A stretch of DNA of 40,180 nt from Candidatus Hydrogenedentota bacterium (GTDB lineage Bacteria; Hydrogenedentota; Hydrogenedentia; Hydrogenedentales; JAEUWI01). Below the pieces are notes generated by a model. It was not told where the DNA came from. It saw nothing but the letters and a program-made list of their open reading frames with translations, and did not search any database. The DNA lies in assembly GCA_024280935.1 (NCBI GenBank), contig JAJRPE010000642.1:1-40180 (forward strand), read 5' to 3'. The translations under genes and the position numbers were made by a program. Numbering within the stretch: position 1 is the first letter of the stretch; the number at the start of each line of letters is the position of its first letter. Below, piece by piece: positions 17,673 to 25,648 of this stretch.

Positions 17673-19165
17673 TGCCCCGAAAGACCCACCCCTTTTATCC
17701 CTTTCTGTTTGGTATTTTTCCTGCCCTGTCTCTCTTGAGCAACAATATTGGCGACGCGCGTTTTTCGGAAATTTGGCTGCCCTTGGTCATCGTGGTCGCT
17801 ATCGCCCTTATCGTGTGGGGCGCGTTGTTGCCGCTACTTCGCGACAGGCACAAGGTGGCAATCCTTGTTGTGGCCTTCTGGATTCCGTTCCATACCTATG
17901 GTTTCTTCGCAGACGGACTCAAGGCCGCCCTGCGCGATCCCGAGGCATCGCCCCTGCCCGTCCTGGCGCTTGCCGCCCTTCTCGGCACTTTCGGCTTGGC
18001 GCTCTTCGTGATGGTCTTTCGCACGAAGCGCAATCTTGCGCCCCTTAGCAGCGCCTTGAACAAGGTGGGGATTTTCCTGATTATCGTGCCCTTGCTGACC
18101 TTTGGGTTGGCCAAGCTGCGACAGGAAGCGCCCGAAGCACGCAGCCTGGCGGCCAACGAAAAGGAACTGAGCGCCGACGAACGCGCCCAGCTTCCCGACA
18201 TTTACTACATCATCCCTGATTCTTATCCACGGGCCGATGTGCTTCTGGAGACCTTCGACTACGACAACACGCCCTTCCTGGAGGCCCTGGAGGAACGGGG
18301 CTTTTACACGGTGGAAGACAGCTATTCCAACTATCCCAAAACGCAGATGTCCCTGGCGTCGTCCATGAACCTCGACTACCTGGACCCCAGCCACCTGGAG
18401 GCCGAGTGGAACGAGGCCCTGCCCAATTTCGTGGCCCAAATCTGGGACAACAAGGTCATGGATTTTCTCGCGAGCTATGGCTACGAATTCCCCACCTTTT
18501 CCTCTGGCGTGGCCGCCACCGAAATCGACAATGGCCGCTTCGTGAAGCCCGACACCTTCACGTTGAGCGAGTTGCAGCGGGTCTACATCGCCATGACCCC
18601 ACTTCGTTCCCCCGTCGAACGCATGACCCGGTCGGGCGAAGCCAACCGCGTGCTCTTCGTGGTGGAGGAACTCGGAAAAGTCCGCCGGGGAGAGCGGCCC
18701 ATGTTCGTCTTCGCCCACATGATGTCGCCCCACATGCCCCACAGCTTCGACGCCGAAGGCAAGCCCGTCACGGAGACACCCGAATACTACAAGGGTTTTC
18801 GCGACGAGACCATCTGCCTCAACGGACGCTTCCTCACCATGATCGACCGGATACAAAAGCGGCAACCGAATTCGATCATCGTCATCCAGGGCGACCACGG
18901 GTGCCGCTCCGACTGGCAAAGCACGGCAGGCACCGCCCTGATCCCCTGGAAGGGCAGCAAAGAAGACTACATCCGAGACTACACCGCCGTGCTCAACACC
19001 ATCTACTTTCCCGACGGCGACTACAGCGACTTTTACCTAGGCATCACCCCGGTGAACACCTTTCGGATTATCTTCAACAAATACTTCGGCACCACCTACA
19101 AACTGCTTCCCGACAAGACCTACCTGAGCTTCCAGGGCGGCAAGACGATAGAGGAAGTGCGGTAG
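17672..19165 (+). CDS. Membrane protein with extracytoplasmic alkaline-phosphatase/sulfatase-superfamily domain
   Basis: The 497-residue protein has about five hydrophobic segments near residues 7-23, 34-55, 61-80, 96-116 and 130-147, then an ectodomain. PDIYYIIPDSYPR near residue 176 supplies the first metal-binding Asp region, YPKTQMSLASSMNLDYL near 228 resembles the nucleophile Thr block of LTA-synthase-like enzymes, MFVFAHMMSPHMPH the histidine block, and VIQGDHGCRS the D-H-G metal site. The superfamily transfers or removes phosphate- or sulfate-linked groups; a phosphoglycerol or phosphoethanolamine transferase on a surface glycan is plausible. The ATG shares its first base with the hicA TAA, so it is probably co-transcribed with hicBA. 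The fusion to a toxin locus looks accidental. Confidence 0.8.
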   Translation: MPRKTHPFYPFLFGIFPALSLLSNNIGDARFSEIWLPLVIVVAIALIVWGALLPLLRDRHKVAILVVAFWIPFHTYGFFADGLKAALRDPEASPLPVLALAALLGTFGLALFVMVFRTKRNLAPLSSALNKVGIFLIIVPLLTFGLAKLRQEAPEARSLAANEKELSADERAQLPDIYYIIPDSYPRADVLLETFDYDNTPFLEALEERGFYTVEDSYSNYPKTQMSLASSMNLDYLDPSHLEAEWNEALPNFVAQIWDNKVMDFLASYGYEFPTFSSGVAATEIDNGRFVKPDTFTLSELQRVYIAMTPLRSPVERMTRSGEANRVLFVVEELGKVRRGERPMFVFAHMMSPHMPHSFDAEGKPVTETPEYYKGFRDETICLNGRFLTMIDRIQKRQPNSIIVIQGDHGCRSDWQSTAGTALIPWKGSKEDYIRDYTAVLNTIYFPDGDYSDFYLGITPVNTFRIIFNKYFGTTYKLLPDKTYLSFQGGKTIEEVR

Positions 19166-19500
19166 GGGTCCACGTAGGCGTTACACGAGGAATCCCCTCG
19201 TTCCCACGCTCCGCTTGGGAATGCAGATCGCGACACTCAGCGTCGCACGACTCCCGAGGCAGACACGGGAGGGCCGATGTTACTGCGCCGCCCCCTGCGC
19301 CGAGCGTAGGGACGAGAAAAGAGCGCACAAACTCTCCTGCGGCGAGTCTTCGACCCTCGTGCCTCGTGATCGTGCGGCACGACTGGTGTGGGTTCTTGGC
19401 CTCGTTCCCAAAGCCCACCGGGACAGGCCCGCACATCTGCGGGTAGCACCCTACGTGACGTGGCCAAGTTCGCCCACAAGCACTTGATGCGGCATCTGGT
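19166..19500. other. Repeat-rich gap
   Basis: No gene is supported here. The gap holds a hairpin CGTTCCCACGCTCCGCTTGG... at 19199-19223, a partial copy of the 37-bp dispersed repeat near 19359-19390, and the left part of the second 106-bp element. It separates the convergent sulfatase-like gene and thiD. Confidence 0.55.
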
Positions 19501-19523
19501 TTATTGGTGCGGGTCCGTCCCTG
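19418..19523. repeat. 106-bp element with inverted ends, copy 2
   Basis: It has the same 15-base ends, orientation and length as 3321-3426 but a different core. Its right end lies inside thiD, so the last codons and TAA stop of thiD are encoded by the element. Confidence 0.65.
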
Positions 19524-20328
19524 GCTCGCGACCCAAGGCCCACCCATGATTCAACGGCCCGCTGCCCTTTGCCAGGTCGGGCCAGGCGTGCTTTAGCGCA
19601 TCCGTCAGGTAGTTCTTGGCCGCTGCGATGGCATCGTGCAGGTTCTTCCCCTGACCCAGCTTTGTGGCGATAGCCGAGGCCAAGGTACAGCCGGTGCCGT
19701 GGCCGCAGGTGGTTTCGATGCGTGGGGCGCGGAAGGGCGTCCAAGTCTTCCCATCGAAAAGCCAATCCGTTGCGTCGTCGGTGGTGGCGTGGCCGCCTTT
19801 GACGAGCATGGCTGATACACCGAGGGCCTGGATGCGATCACCTGCTTTCCGCAGGGAGTCTGTATCGGTGATGGTGACCCCAGATAGGACCTCCGCTTCG
19901 GAGAAGTTGGGCGTGAGCAGGGTGGCGCGGGGCAGTAGCTGTTCCACGAGGGTGGACTGGGCGTTTTCGTCGATGAGGCGTGCGCCGCTGGTGGCCACCA
20001 TGACGGGGTCGAGTACGAGGGGAATGTGGGGCACCGTCGCCAGCATCTCCGCCACCACGGTGATAATCTCCCGGTTCAGCAACATGCCGGTCTTGATGAC
20101 ATCCACGCCGGGATCTTCCAACACCGCCTCGATCTGCTTGCGGACCATATCGACGGGGATGGCGTGAACGCCCGTCACCCCCAGCGTGTTTTGCGCCGTG
20201 ATGGCGGTGATGGCGGACATGCCGTAGCCACCCAGCACGGTGATGGTCTTGAGGTCGGCTTGGATACCTGCGCCACCGCAGGAGTCGCTCCCGGCGATGG
20301 TGAGGATGCGTGCAGGCAAATCGCTCAT
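19501..20328 (-). CDS. thiD: Hydroxymethylpyrimidine/phosphomethylpyrimidine kinase
   Basis: The 275-residue protein from MSDLPARILTIAGSDSCGGAG has the ribokinase-fold N-terminal signature, ADLKTITVLGGYGMSAITAITAQNT (substrate binding), LDPVMVATSGARL, VKGGH, and the anion-hole/catalytic block TTCGHGTGCTLASAIA. ThiD phosphorylates HMP and HMP-phosphate for thiamine synthesis in the cytoplasm. An open frame continues upstream on the minus strand, but it lies inside the transporter gene. The ATG overlaps the transporter stop by ATGA. The final residues (GREPGTDPHQ) come from the right end of a 106-bp repeat and are probably not conserved. No TPP riboswitch was seen upstream. Confidence 0.93.
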   Translation of the reverse strand: MSDLPARILTIAGSDSCGGAGIQADLKTITVLGGYGMSAITAITAQNTLGVTGVHAIPVDMVRKQIEAVLEDPGVDVIKTGMLLNREIITVVAEMLATVPHIPLVLDPVMVATSGARLIDENAQSTLVEQLLPRATLLTPNFSEAEVLSGVTITDTDSLRKAGDRIQALGVSAMLVKGGHATTDDATDWLFDGKTWTPFRAPRIETTCGHGTGCTLASAIATKLGQGKNLHDAIAAAKNYLTDALKHAWPDLAKGSGPLNHGWALGREPGTDPHQ

Positions 20329-21593
20329 CCCAATACCCCCGCGACACAGGCCGTGGTGAAGCAGGCGAGGGTCCCCGCGATGAAGGCTTTGATGCTCATG
20401 GCGGCAATCTCCGAACGGCGTTCGGGGACCATGCCCGCGAGTCCGCCAATAAGGATGCCCAGGCTGCCGGGGTTGGCGAAGCCGCAAAGGGCGTAGGTCA
20501 CGATGAGTTTGGCCCGGGGCGAAATGGCCCCCGATTCCACCAGGGACTGCATTTCGCTGTAGGCCAGAAATTCGTTGAAGACGGACTTGGTGGCGAGCAG
20601 TTCCGAGATCGCGCCCACGTCGCTCCAGGGCACGCCCATAATCACGGCGAAAGGACGAAACCCGTAGCCCAGGAGCGCCGTTGTCGTGCTTCCGGTGAGC
20701 CGGGCAACGCCCAGGTCCACGAGATAGATGAGCCCCACGAAAACAATAAGCATGGCGGCCACATTGAGGGCCATGGTGAGGCCCGCATGGGCACCCCGCG
20801 CGGCCGCGTCGAAAATGTTTTCGCTCTCTATAGGCAGGTGGATGGGCTCCGTGCCCGAGGTCTGGGGCGTGCCGGTTTCGGGGATGAGCAATTTTGCCAT
20901 GACCAGGGCGGCAGGCGCGCTCATGATGGAGGCTGCCAGGAGATGTCCTGGCTCTGCGCCAAAGCCCGCGTAGGCCACCATGACGCTCGCCGCAATGGTG
21001 GCCAGAAATCCGGTCATGAGCGTGAAGATTTCCGAGCGGGTCATCCCCTTCAGATAGCCGCCGAGAGCGCTGACGGATTCGATACCCAGAAATATCAACA
21101 GGGCCGCGCCGAAGGTTTCCGCGCCCGATAAACGCAGGGTGCGGCGCATGATCCAGGCCAGTCCGCGAATCACCCACTGCACCACACCGAGATGAAGGAG
21201 AATGGCCGAAAGTCCCGAAACAAAAACAATGACCGGCAACACGCGGAAGGCGATGACCGCCGCAATGATAAAAGGCCCTTGAGATTCGGGGCTGCCGTCT
21301 TCCCCAAAGCCGATGCGGTCCACGAAGAATACCTGGTTCAGATTGCCGAAGACAAAATTGCCGCCCGCCGCACTCGCGTCGGTGATGACATCAAAGCCGG
21401 TCTTGACCCCCTGGAAAAACCATACGCCCGCCTGGGTATGCATCACGAGGAGTCCCAAGGCGAATTGGAGGCCCATCCCCATGAAGACCAGCCGCCAAGA
21501 GACGCGGCTTCGGTTTTCGGAAAGGCCCCAGGCCAGGGCCACGAGCAGCACCAGCCCGCCAAGACTGGTGGCGCGTAGCATGAGATCGTTCAT
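20325..21593 (-). CDS. nupC: CNT-family (NupC-type) nucleoside transporter
   Basis: I start at MNDLMLRATSLGG because GGAG lies nine bases upstream and the earlier part of the frame is translated repeat DNA. The 422-residue protein has about ten membrane segments. Family blocks are clear: LQFALGLLVMHT, GGNFVFGNL, LPVIVFVSGLSAIL, GIESVSALGGYLKGMTRSE with TGFLATIAASVMVAYAGFG, SIMSAPAALVMAKLLIPE, and SEFLATKSVFNEFLAYSE with TYALCGFANPGSLGILIGG. CNT proteins import nucleosides with H+ or Na+. It heads a two-gene unit with thiD. Its relation to thiamine precursor uptake is open. Bases 21638-21721 upstream hold the 84-bp repeat, copy C. Confidence 0.92.
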   Translation of the reverse strand: MNDLMLRATSLGGLVLLVALAWGLSENRSRVSWRLVFMGMGLQFALGLLVMHTQAGVWFFQGVKTGFDVITDASAAGGNFVFGNLNQVFFVDRIGFGEDGSPESQGPFIIAAVIAFRVLPVIVFVSGLSAILLHLGVVQWVIRGLAWIMRRTLRLSGAETFGAALLIFLGIESVSALGGYLKGMTRSEIFTLMTGFLATIAASVMVAYAGFGAEPGHLLAASIMSAPAALVMAKLLIPETGTPQTSGTEPIHLPIESENIFDAAARGAHAGLTMALNVAAMLIVFVGLIYLVDLGVARLTGSTTTALLGYGFRPFAVIMGVPWSDVGAISELLATKSVFNEFLAYSEMQSLVESGAISPRAKLIVTYALCGFANPGSLGILIGGLAGMVPERRSEIAAMSIKAFIAGTLACFTTACVAGVLG

Positions 21594-21637
21594 GACATTG
21601 TTCTCCGGGAAGATCAATAAAAAACAAGAAAGCGCCA

Positions 21638-21721
21638 CGTCATTCCCACGCACGTGGGAATCCAGAACGCGGCAGGGACATAGCGATACTCCACTGGCTC
21701 CCCGCGTTCGCGGGGATGACG
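21638..21721. repeat. 84-bp dispersed palindromic element, copy C (inverted)
   Basis: This copy is in the opposite orientation to the others: the CGTGGGAATCCAGAACGCGG side comes first and CGCGGGGATGACG last. It is 45 bases upstream of the transporter start. Confidence 0.8.
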
Positions 21722-22213
21722 GCTTGGGCTTTGGGCGAAGCTCACGTCGGAAGCCTGTCGCTATGTAATCAGGAATGCCCTGTCGGTTGCAAGGCACTAC
21801 CATGAAAAAAACAGTTTTTACCCGGCAATGCAGAAATTGGTAGAAACTCCTTTCATCGAAGTGTTCGTGGAGCTGACCTAGGCTTTTGAAAGCCCCCCAT
21901 CAAGATACCTCATATTGTGTTTTTTCTTATCATACCACTAAAAAATAGTATATATTGTGGTCACAATCGGGATTCGCTGATGATTGGAAAGTCCCAATAG
22001 GTCAGGAACAACGCCAAGAGATAGCACCACAGTGGACGCGACATCACGATAAAATAGTCGATGACGACGCATCGCTTTACACCTTTTGTGTGGCAATTGG
22101 AGACGATACCCCTGTTAATTATGGGTGCGCCAAAGCGGGTGTAATACACTATCCTAGGGCACCCTGTAAATCCCGCAGAGGGGAATGTCTCAAAACAAGA
22201 CACTATGCAGATC
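21722..22213. other. AT-rich gap with no supported gene
   Basis: Composition shifts from GC-rich to AT-rich at about 21895. Two weak frames (plus 21955-22257 and minus 21961-22203) overlap each other and match nothing I know. ATTGTG-GT-CACAAT (21954-21967) is a perfect palindrome. Two weaker NrdR-like sites at 21905-21920 and 21945-21960 match 12 and 13 of 16 consensus positions. No gene or RNA could be supported. Confidence 0.45.
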
Positions 22214-22229
22214 GCACTATATATTGTAT
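22214..22229 (+). promoter_or_regulatory. NrdR-box-like site 1
   Basis: GCACTATATATTGTAT matches the NrdR box consensus (ACACWATATATWGTGT) at 14 of 16 positions. It pairs with a second site whose start lies exactly 31 bases downstream. NrdR is the ATP/dATP-sensing repressor of ribonucleotide reductase genes; here the sites lead toward thyX and nrdJ. Confidence 0.6.
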
Positions 22230-22244
22230 ACTGAGTTTATTATG

Positions 22245-22260
22245 CGACTATATATAGAAG
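22245..22260 (+). promoter_or_regulatory. NrdR-box-like site 2
   Basis: CGACTATATATAGAAG keeps the central 11 consensus bases (positions 3-13) of the NrdR box but not the outer ones. The 31-base distance from site 1 is three helical turns, as in known tandem NrdR boxes. Confidence 0.45.
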
Positions 22261-22323
22261 TTTTGTTGAAGCCTTGTGTGTGTGAATTATGCTAATTATC
22301 TCCGTCGCCTACCCCAAAAAAAA

Positions 22324-22474
22324 GCCCTTTACAACGGCCATCCAAGGGCCTATAATGCGGACTGCCTCACATAAGGCAGCCCGCCAGACTGGCGGTGGGA
22401 ATACGCAGACCCGCAGTCCGGGGTCTGTTCCAAGTTTTTCAATACGTGTCTGTCTGCAGGAGAGCTTTGTCTCC
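22324..22474 (+). ncRNA. Candidate structured leader upstream of thyX
   Basis: Five consecutive hairpins can be drawn on the plus strand: GCCCTT/AAGGGC (22324-22349), CTGCC/GGCAG (22362-22379), CCGCCA-GAC-TGGCGG (22381-22395), CAGACCC/GGGTCTG (22406-22427), and GGAGA/TCTCC (22459-22474). The loop of the fourth, GCAGTCCG (22413-22420), is the exact reverse complement of CGGACTGC (22358-22365), which overlaps the second hairpin, so a pseudoknot or an alternative fold is possible. TTCCAAGTTTTT follows the fourth stem and could act as a weak terminator. It matches no riboswitch class I know. Confidence 0.45.
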
Positions 22475-22512
22475 AAAGGCAATATGCGAATACTGATTGA
22501 AAGTCGAATAGC

Positions 22513-23295
22513 GTGAAATTTGTAAAGCCAAAAGTATTTCTGGTGGGTGAAACCCGCATTGTGGAGCAGGGGCTTCAAGATTATCTCGACCATGTCGGGG
22601 TGACCAAATGGAAAACCGACGCACCGAGCGATTCGGAGAAGTTGGCTGAGGTCATGGGGCGTCTGTGTTACCGCTCCTTCGAGCCGGGGATGAATCCCAA
22701 CGTCACCCGCGTTCGGGAAGGCAACCAGACCTATCTGGGGAACATAATCAACGTGGGCCACGGCAGTGTGGTGGAACACCCGGTGATGAACTTCATCTTC
22801 GCCGACGTGAGCCGTGTGGTAACCCATGAGTTGGTGCGCCATCGGGCGGGCACGGCCATGAGCCAGGAATCCCTGCGTTTCGTGCGCCTCGACAGCCTCT
22901 CGGCCTATACCCCCATGTGCATCGAAGAGAATGAAGAGGGCATGTCCATCTTCGTGAAGACTTTTGAGCACTTGGAAAAGCTTCAAACGGAGTTGGCCGA
23001 AGTCTACGACATCGACAACGAGAAGAAGTTTGCGGTGAAGAAAAAGCTCACCTCGGCCTTCCGTCGTCTTGCGCCCATTGGCTTGGCCACGACCATCGGT
23101 TGGTCGTGTAATTTTCGCACCCTTCGCCACGTGTTGGAAAACCGAACCGATCCCCATGCGGAAGAGGAAATCCGTTTTCTTTTCGCCGAGGTCTACAACC
23201 TGGTCAAGGAGCGCTACCCCAATCTGCTGGGGGACTACGAGGTGGAGATGGTGGACGGGTTGCCATGGGTTAAGACGGCGCACCGCAAGATATAA
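22513..23295 (+). CDS. thyX: Flavin-dependent thymidylate synthase
   Basis: The 260-residue protein begins at GTG. ThyX makes dTMP from dUMP using FAD, NADPH and methylenetetrahydrofolate. Key parts: FEPGMNPNVTRVREGNQTYLGNIINVGHGSVVEHPVMNF (dUMP/FAD binding), the signature stretch RHRAGTAMSQESLRF, LAPIGLATTIGWSCNFRTLRHVLENRTDPHAEEEIR, and the closing PNLLGDYEV. Between RHR and the expected Ser there are eight residues, one more than the canonical RHRX7S. Only a weak GAAAG lies before the start. A structured leader and NrdR-like boxes precede it, and nrdJ follows, so the two genes probably supply DNA precursors together. Confidence 0.93.
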   Translation: MKFVKPKVFLVGETRIVEQGLQDYLDHVGVTKWKTDAPSDSEKLAEVMGRLCYRSFEPGMNPNVTRVREGNQTYLGNIINVGHGSVVEHPVMNFIFADVSRVVTHELVRHRAGTAMSQESLRFVRLDSLSAYTPMCIEENEEGMSIFVKTFEHLEKLQTELAEVYDIDNEKKFAVKKKLTSAFRRLAPIGLATTIGWSCNFRTLRHVLENRTDPHAEEEIRFLFAEVYNLVKERYPNLLGDYEVEMVDGLPWVKTAHRKI

Positions 23296-23336
23296 TTGGA
23301 AATTTGAACAATTAGCACACGGACACGAGCGTAGCT

Positions 23337-23421
23337 CGTCATCCTCGCGAACGCGGGGATCCAGCAGAGTCGTAAGTGAATCTGTGTCGCGTTCTGGATT
23401 CCCACGTTCGTGGGAATGACG
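23337..23421. repeat. 84-bp dispersed palindromic element, copy D
   Basis: It starts CGTCATCCTCGCGAACG and ends CGTTCGTGGGAATGACG, with the core between CCAG and CTGGATTCCC. It lies in the gap between thyX and nrdJ. Confidence 0.85.
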
Positions 23422-23437
23422 ATGCGAATTAGGCGCA

Positions 23438-23494
23438 TCGCAAAATATAGTGAGTGTTCGGGCATCTTGAGGATGCCTTGAAAATATATAGGGA
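23438..23494 (+). promoter_or_regulatory. Possible promoter/operator region of nrdJ
   Basis: TCGCAAAATATAGTGA (23438-23453) and TGAAAATATATAGGGA (23479-23494) match the NrdR box at 12 and 11 of 16 positions, 41 bases apart, and the second overlaps the ribosome-binding site. Between them is a GGCATC/GATGCC hairpin (23461-23477). AT-rich tracts match this consensus by chance fairly easily, so this is weaker than the pair at 22214. Confidence 0.3.
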
Positions 23495-23502
23495 GAGTGG
23501 TC

Positions 23503-25596
23503 ATGGAACGGAATAATAAAACAGCGGAGTCGGGAGTTATGTTTCAGGTACGGGAACACTTTAGACTGGCCGAGGGATTCTTGGCGCAGTATCATGGGCA
23601 ACAGCCCGATTGGGGCCCTTTGGGCTATATCACTTTCAAGCGGACCTATGCCCGGGTGATCGATCATGATCAGAGTCGCACCGAGGAATACTGGGAAACG
23701 GTCAAGCGCGTGGTGGAGGGCTGCTACACCATCCAGCTCAATCACTGCCAGAATCTGAAACTCCCCTGGAAGCCCGACAAGGCCCAGCGCTCCGCCCAGG
23801 AAATGTTCAAGCTCATGTGGGACTTCAAGTTCCTGCCTCCGGGCCGCGGCCTGTGGATGATGGGTTCCGAATACATCTACAAGCGCGGATCCGCCGCCCT
23901 CAACAACTGCGCCTTCGTATCCACCGACGAGATCGAAACCGACTTCGCCGAGCCTTTCTGCTTCCTCATGGACATGTCCATGCTGGGCGTGGGCGTGGCC
24001 TTCGACACCAAGGGCGCGGGCCGTCTCACCATTCAGGATCCGCAGATTGCCGAATATACCCATGTCGTAGAAGATTCCAAAGAAGGCTGGTGTGATCTGA
24101 TTCGGGCCATTCTTTATTCGTATGCCGGTCGTGGAAAACGTCCTGCCCACGTCGATTACTCCAAGATTCGCGCCATGGGCGCGCCCATCAAGACCTTCGG
24201 CGGCATCGCCCCCGGTCCGGGCCCCATCATTGAGTGCATCGAGAACATCGGCAAGATCCTCGGACCCCGTGCGGGCCATACCGTTTCCTCCACCGACATC
24301 ACCGACCTGATGAACGTCATCGGTAAGTGTGTCGTCTCCGGCGGCGTGCGCCGCACGGCGGAACTCGCCCTGGGTGAACCCGACGATGCCGAATACCTCA
24401 AGCTGAAAGATCCCAAGCTCCACGGCGACAAGCTCACCGCCTGGCGTTGGGCTTCCAACAATAGCGTGAACGCGCACGAAGGCATGGACTACTCCAAGGT
24501 CGGCGCACAGACCGCCAAAAATGGCGAACCCGGCTACTTCTGGAAAGAGACCGCCCAGGCCTATGGCCGCCTGAAAGACGGGGCTACCTGGGCCGACGAG
24601 AAAATCCAGGGCACCAACCCCTGCGCCGAGCAAAGCTTGGAATCCTATGAGATCTGCAACCTCGTAGAGACCTTCCCCAGCCGCCACGCCACCTTGGAAG
24701 AATATAAGCGCACCCTCAAGTTCGCCTACCTCTACGCCAAGACCGTGACCCTCATCCCCACGCACAACGAACGCACCAACGCCATCATGCTGCGCAATCG
24801 CCGCATTGGCCTGAGCCAGTCCGGCATCGTCGAGAGTTTCCAGCGCCACGGCCGCCGCAACCACTTCAACTGGTGCGACGAAGGCTACGGATACATCGCC
24901 AAGCTCGACAAGATTTATTCCTCCTGGCTGTGCATCCCCGAGAGCGTGAAGAAGACCAGCGTCAAGCCCAGCGGCACCGTCTCCCTGCTGCCCGGCGTGA
25001 CCCCCGGCATCCACTACGCCCACTCCGAATACTACCACCGCACCATCCGCGTCGACCGGACCAGCCCCCTCATCGAGCCGATCAAAAAGGCCGGCTACCG
25101 CGTCGAAGAATCCGTCTACGGCGACAACACCCTCATCGTGTACTTCCCCGTCCACGAGCAGTTCTTTGACCGCTCCAAGACCGACGTCTCCGTGTGGGAG
25201 CAGGTGGAGAACGTCGCCCAGATGCAATACTACTGGGCCGACAACCAGGTCAGCGCCACCATCACCTTCCCCCCCAACGAAGCCAAAGACATCCCCTACA
25301 TCCTGGAGATGTACGAATCCCGCCTCAAGTCCATCAGCTTCCTCCCCCTGACCGACCACGAATACGCCCAGGCCCCCTACCAGGCGATTACGCGGGAGGC
25401 CTTTGAGCTGGGGATAGAAAAGCTCAAGCCCCTCAACTTCGAGATGCTCAACACCGACGAAGCCCAGGACCTCTTCTGCGACGGCGACAAATGCGAAATC
25501 AACGTCGCCCAGCACCTCCCCGAACAACAGGAAGTGGAGTTCGACGAGAAAGACGAAGTGCAGCGGCCCGGCACGAAGAAGGAAGTTGGGGTGTAG
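23503..25596 (+). CDS. nrdJ: Adenosylcobalamin-dependent ribonucleoside-triphosphate reductase (class II)
   Basis: The ATG preceded by GGGAG is the likely start (697 residues); a GTG two codons upstream is the alternative. Class II reductases turn ribonucleoside triphosphates into deoxy forms with a B12 radical and need no oxygen. LNNCAFVST near residue 135 has the first redox Cys, GTNPCAEQSLESYEICNL near 373 the thiyl-radical Cys, the Glu and the partner Cys, and CDGDKC near 658 the C-terminal redox pair. SGGVRRTAELALGEPDD and VKPSGTVSLLPGVTPGIHYAHSEYY are typical of the monomeric RTPR branch. It is preceded by thyX. No B12 riboswitch was found, although the cofactor is B12. A hairpin terminator follows the gene. 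Confidence 0.95.
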   Translation: MERNNKTAESGVMFQVREHFRLAEGFLAQYHGQQPDWGPLGYITFKRTYARVIDHDQSRTEEYWETVKRVVEGCYTIQLNHCQNLKLPWKPDKAQRSAQEMFKLMWDFKFLPPGRGLWMMGSEYIYKRGSAALNNCAFVSTDEIETDFAEPFCFLMDMSMLGVGVAFDTKGAGRLTIQDPQIAEYTHVVEDSKEGWCDLIRAILYSYAGRGKRPAHVDYSKIRAMGAPIKTFGGIAPGPGPIIECIENIGKILGPRAGHTVSSTDITDLMNVIGKCVVSGGVRRTAELALGEPDDAEYLKLKDPKLHGDKLTAWRWASNNSVNAHEGMDYSKVGAQTAKNGEPGYFWKETAQAYGRLKDGATWADEKIQGTNPCAEQSLESYEICNLVETFPSRHATLEEYKRTLKFAYLYAKTVTLIPTHNERTNAIMLRNRRIGLSQSGIVESFQRHGRRNHFNWCDEGYGYIAKLDKIYSSWLCIPESVKKTSVKPSGTVSLLPGVTPGIHYAHSEYYHRTIRVDRTSPLIEPIKKAGYRVEESVYGDNTLIVYFPVHEQFFDRSKTDVSVWEQVENVAQMQYYWADNQVSATITFPPNEAKDIPYILEMYESRLKSISFLPLTDHEYAQAPYQAITREAFELGIEKLKPLNFEMLNTDEAQDLFCDGDKCEINVAQHLPEQQEVEFDEKDEVQRPGTKKEVGV

Positions 25597-25648
25597 GTGG
25601 GGAGAGTGACGCGGGGCGCGATGACAGATTAGGTAGATGACCCCGAGC

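Noticed and set aside
17834-18919. 361-codon minus-strand frame
   Set aside because: Shadow of the membrane sulfatase-like gene.
20329-21177. N-terminal extension of thiD in the same frame
   Set aside because: It lies wholly inside the transporter gene; ThiD proteins begin at the chosen ATG.
21998-22014. Possible cobalamin riboswitch B12 box (GGTCAGGAACAACGCC)
   Set aside because: Only about 11 of 17 consensus positions match, the other conserved blocks are missing, and it lies over 1.4 kb from nrdJ.
22309-25527. Very long open frame on the minus strand (1072 codons) opposite thyX and nrdJ
   Set aside because: It mirrors two well-recognised genes, has a low-complexity Gly/Val/Leu composition, crosses the 84-bp repeat and matches no family.
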